Shown in pieces: positions 4,070-5,640 of a stretch of 5,640 bases of DNA; the stretch's first letter is position 1; every line of letters begins with the position of its first letter. Origin of the DNA: Phycisphaerae bacterium (GTDB taxonomy: Bacteria; Planctomycetota; Phycisphaerae; Sedimentisphaerales; SG8-4); the NCBI GenBank assembly GCA_030603035.1, contig JAUVYQ010000157.1, forward strand, positions 1 to 5,640. Direction: 5' to 3'. The notes beneath the pieces are model-generated. The model had not been told where the DNA came from, did not search any database, and saw only the letters and a program-made list of their open reading frames with translations. The position numbers were made by a program, and so were the translations under genes.

Positions 4070-4180
4070 CCGCGCACATCTGTTCGGGGTAACCCCGAAC
4101 ATCTGTTCGGTCATCCCCGAACGTTTCTTCGGTCTACCCCGAACGTCTCTTCGGTCATCCCCGAACGTTTGTTCGGGGCT
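4070..4180. repeat. Palindrome array with exact 22-bp period (possible origin iterons or operator)
   Basis: Four units beginning CCCCGAAC start at 4093, 4115, 4137 and 4159, each 22 bp apart; a degenerate fifth lies at about 4070-4092. Each unit contains a 16-bp palindrome: 4095-4110 (CCGAAC-ATCT-GTTCGG, perfect), 4117-4132 and 4139-4154 (CCGAA/TTCGG arms), and 4161-4176 (perfect, extended to 8-bp arms at 4159-4178). The period is about two helical turns, so all sites face one side of the DNA. Three units lie within the 3' end of the initiator-like gene and two beyond its stop. Since 22 is not a multiple of three, each copy is read in a different frame, so the conservation acts on DNA. Confidence 0.85.
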
Positions 4181-4587
4181 GTAAAACCTCTGGACTTCGT
4201 TTTGCGGTAAAAATCAGCCTTGTCATTTACCACCCCAGCCTTGACCTCTGCTTTTAACCTCTCCTCCGCCATCGCCACAACGTCTGGATTCTTCACCGCG
4301 AAAATCTTCCTCTTACTGCTATTCCAGTTCGTAATCCATAGCTCTCCGCCAAGCCATAACTCCGTCAGCAACATTTGTATATACCTCTCTGTTACTCGAA
4401 ACTCTGCCGCTAACGTCACATTCTCCATCCAACACCCAGCCGCTCCAAAGCTCGCTATTCTCATAAACAATAACCTTGCAAACGCGCTATATTCTCCACA
4501 CATCACCCTCTTAACCCAATTCAGTTGCCAATACGCCTTATGCCCTGTGCCTGACCCTGTTTGCCTCTTTGTCTTTTGCTTAGCCAT
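4111..4587 (-). CDS. Winged-helix replication initiator-like protein, 158 aa
   Basis: The N-terminal half resembles the HTH_36-type winged helix of phage replisome organisers and plasmid initiators: a helix at about 33-47 (YSAFARLLFMRIASF), then the helix-turn-helix LAAEFRVTERYIQMLLTELWLGG (about 59-81), and a beta-wing with KRKIFAV (about 92-98). Lys/Arg-rich residues flank it. Residues 138-158 are translated from three palindromic repeat units, so the gene carries its own candidate binding sites, as in phage initiators that embed their origin. The start has a strong AAGGAGG at a 5-bp spacer. It is shorter than most initiators and no ATPase, primase or nickase motif is visible. A transcriptional regulator with an array of operators is the main alternative. 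Confidence 0.75.
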   Translation of the reverse strand: MAKQKTKRQTGSGTGHKAYWQLNWVKRVMCGEYSAFARLLFMRIASFGAAGCWMENVTLAAEFRVTERYIQMLLTELWLGGELWITNWNSSKRKIFAVKNPDVVAMAEERLKAEVKAGVVNDKADFYRKTKSRGFTAPNKRSGMTEETFGVDRRNVRG

Positions 4588-4978
4588 ATTGGCCTCCTTA
4601 CCTGTTCACAAACGCATCCCTGAAAATATTTTTGCACTTTAATCATAAAGGCTTGACAGATTCAGTCGAATTGCCGATGATATGAGTAGTTGAAGTTCAA
4701 TACCATCTGACCTCGGCGTATTTCCGTCAGGCCCTTTCGGGTACCAGCTCTATTTTATTATCGGATTAACATCACTACCAGCTTAAACCAAGTTTTTTCT
4801 TGATGCGCCCGGGACCATCGGCAGCCATGCACATTCAGCCTTGTAAAAAGGACGTATCGTCCGGAGACTAAAAACCGCGTTCCGGACTCAATAGTCCAAT
4901 GTCACTGTCTTGAGCTGAAAGCGATCCGTTGATATCAACTAGGTATGTAAAGAGACACTACCAGGGCAAATCCTGTCC
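4588..4978. other. Non-coding gap between the element and the MetV-like gene
   Basis: No convincing gene. An AT-rich run (4618-4650) lies upstream of the initiator-like gene. CTGAC/GTCAG (about 4707-4729) could form a hairpin on either strand; GGCCC-TTTC-GGGT follows it. Further right are GGACG-TAT-CGTCC and GGACT-CAAT-AGTCC (4850-4900) and the perfect 12-bp palindrome GTTGATATCAAC (4928-4939). A minus-strand run of codons near 4780-4830 reads ADGPGRIKKKLGLSW before a stop. This looks like a protein C-terminus, but nothing upstream continues it. If an element boundary exists it may be here, but I found no direct repeat to prove it. Confidence 0.4.
4653..4681 (+). promoter_or_regulatory. Candidate rightward promoter
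   Basis: A perfect -35 TTGACA (4653-4658) is followed after 17 bp by GATGAT (4676-4681), four of six matches to TATAAT. It is divergent from the initiator-like gene and would transcribe the non-coding gap with its hairpins and run antisense toward the MetV-like gene. No open frame follows, so a small RNA or a chance match are both possible. Confidence 0.25.
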
Positions 4979-5640
4979 TCACAGTAGCGATTCCTCACCA
5001 GTTCTGTTTTCTAATATCCTTTGATGGTCCTTGCCAAACAAATAGTTCAAAATCGAAGATGTGTGCTCCAACGAATGAATCCTCGGCTTGTTTATCGTAT
5101 CTCGCCATTGCTCAATTCCTCCAGGTACAGATGCAGCCGCGTTGTAAATGTATTCACCTATGCAGATCAGTTCTAAATTGTTGCCGCAGTAACCATCTAC
5201 TGTAGCGTCACCACAAGGCGCATTGGCAAGGCCTTTCTCACAACCGCCAATCGTGCACAGGCCAAAGTTCTCCGGCAGATAGCAATCCCCGCACCCCTTG
5301 CAATCAAACATCAAATACTTAACCGCCTTTTCCGAGGCGTTAAACAGCTTATACACTACTCCTTTTCCTTTAGCAGCCCCCAATGCCGACATCACCTTTC
5401 GGAATGCGTGAAACCCTCTATAATCCGGGTCCAGGACCGCACGGTGGAAAAAGTCAAAGTATTTGTGCTTAAACTTTTTGTGGGGCTTTGATAGTGTGAC
5501 CATCTTGCCCTCCCAGTCATACAGATAAAACCCACCTTCTTTCGGCCAATAAAGATTAGCCTGGTACTTTACCCAGTTGTCCCCAATCTCTAGTGCTCGC
5601 TCAATTACTTGCACAAACACTTTGAAATCATGCACTGATC
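4979..5640 (-). CDS. MTHFR C-terminal (MetV-like) cysteine-rich protein, open at the window edge
   Basis: The last 100 residues match the methylenetetrahydrofolate reductase C-terminal domain: CKGCGDCYLPENFGLC, then GCEKGLANAPCGDATVDGYC and a final cysteine. Counted from a GTG at 5635 there are eight (112, 115, 118, 127, 132, 141, 150, 158). In acetogens MetV partners MetF, the reductase making methyl-tetrahydrofolate, and binds metal (zinc and/or iron-sulfur). The typical NGPCGG is NAPCGD here, which may mean a divergent role. The N-terminal 110 residues are aromatic-rich and unrecognised. The frame is open to the window end, so the true start may be the GTG at 5635 or further right. A C-terminal extension of about 60 residues follows the cysteine domain. 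It is probably chromosomal rather than part of the element. Confidence 0.75.
   Translation of the reverse strand, partial: SVHDFKVFVQVIERALEIGDNWVKYQANLYWPKEGGFYLYDWEGKMVTLSKPHKKFKHKYFDFFHRAVLDPDYRGFHAFRKVMSALGAAKGKGVVYKLFNASEKAVKYLMFDCKGCGDCYLPENFGLCTIGGCEKGLANAPCGDATVDGYCGNNLELICIGEYIYNAAASVPGGIEQWRDTINKPRIHSLEHTSSILNYLFGKDHQRILENRTGEESLL

Overview
The window looks like part of a small bacterial mobile or plasmid-like element, with roughly even base composition, lying next to a chromosomal-type metabolic gene. The only gene that hints at taxonomy is at the right edge (4979-5640, minus). It encodes a cysteine-rich protein of the methylenetetrahydrofolate reductase C-terminal (MetV-like) type. 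That family is common in anaerobes using the folate branch of the Wood-Ljungdahl pathway (acetogens, Dehalococcoidia, sulfate reducers). An anaerobic bacterium, possibly Chloroflexota, is therefore an inference and not a firm call.

Layout. Positions 1-851 hold no convincing gene. They carry three degenerate 15-bp repeats at exactly 44-bp spacing, a good sigma-70-type promoter (252-279), and a long region dense in inverted repeats. One of these is a terminator-like hairpin with a T7 tract just before the first gene. Positions 852-2520 (plus) form a tight five-gene cluster: a 68-aa helical protein, an 89-aa protein of unknown function, a 204-aa tyrosine recombinase with all six catalytic residues, and two 86-aa single-pass membrane proteins that are paralogues. 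Positions 2538-3529 (minus, convergent) hold an 86/91-aa class small acidic protein (91 aa) and a 244-aa protein with two apparent SpoVT/AbrB-like segments, driven by a clear promoter at 3663-3690. Positions 3687-4587 (minus) hold a 67-aa four-cysteine zinc-finger protein and a 158-aa winged-helix protein resembling phage or plasmid replication initiators. The 3' end of the initiator-like gene runs into an array of palindromes with an exact 22-bp period (about 4070-4180). Positions 4588-4978 are non-coding apart from possible hairpins and a candidate promoter.

How the parts may work together (inference). The winged-helix protein plus palindrome array could be an initiator with an embedded origin or operator. 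The recombinase could integrate or excise the element. The AbrB-like protein could control it. The 68-, 89-, 86-, 86- and 91-aa proteins are unrecognised cargo or accessory genes. No known defence system was recognised. The most interesting signals are the 22-bp palindrome array, the paralogous membrane-protein pair whose ends are conserved at DNA level, and the leader with interleaved complementary segments.
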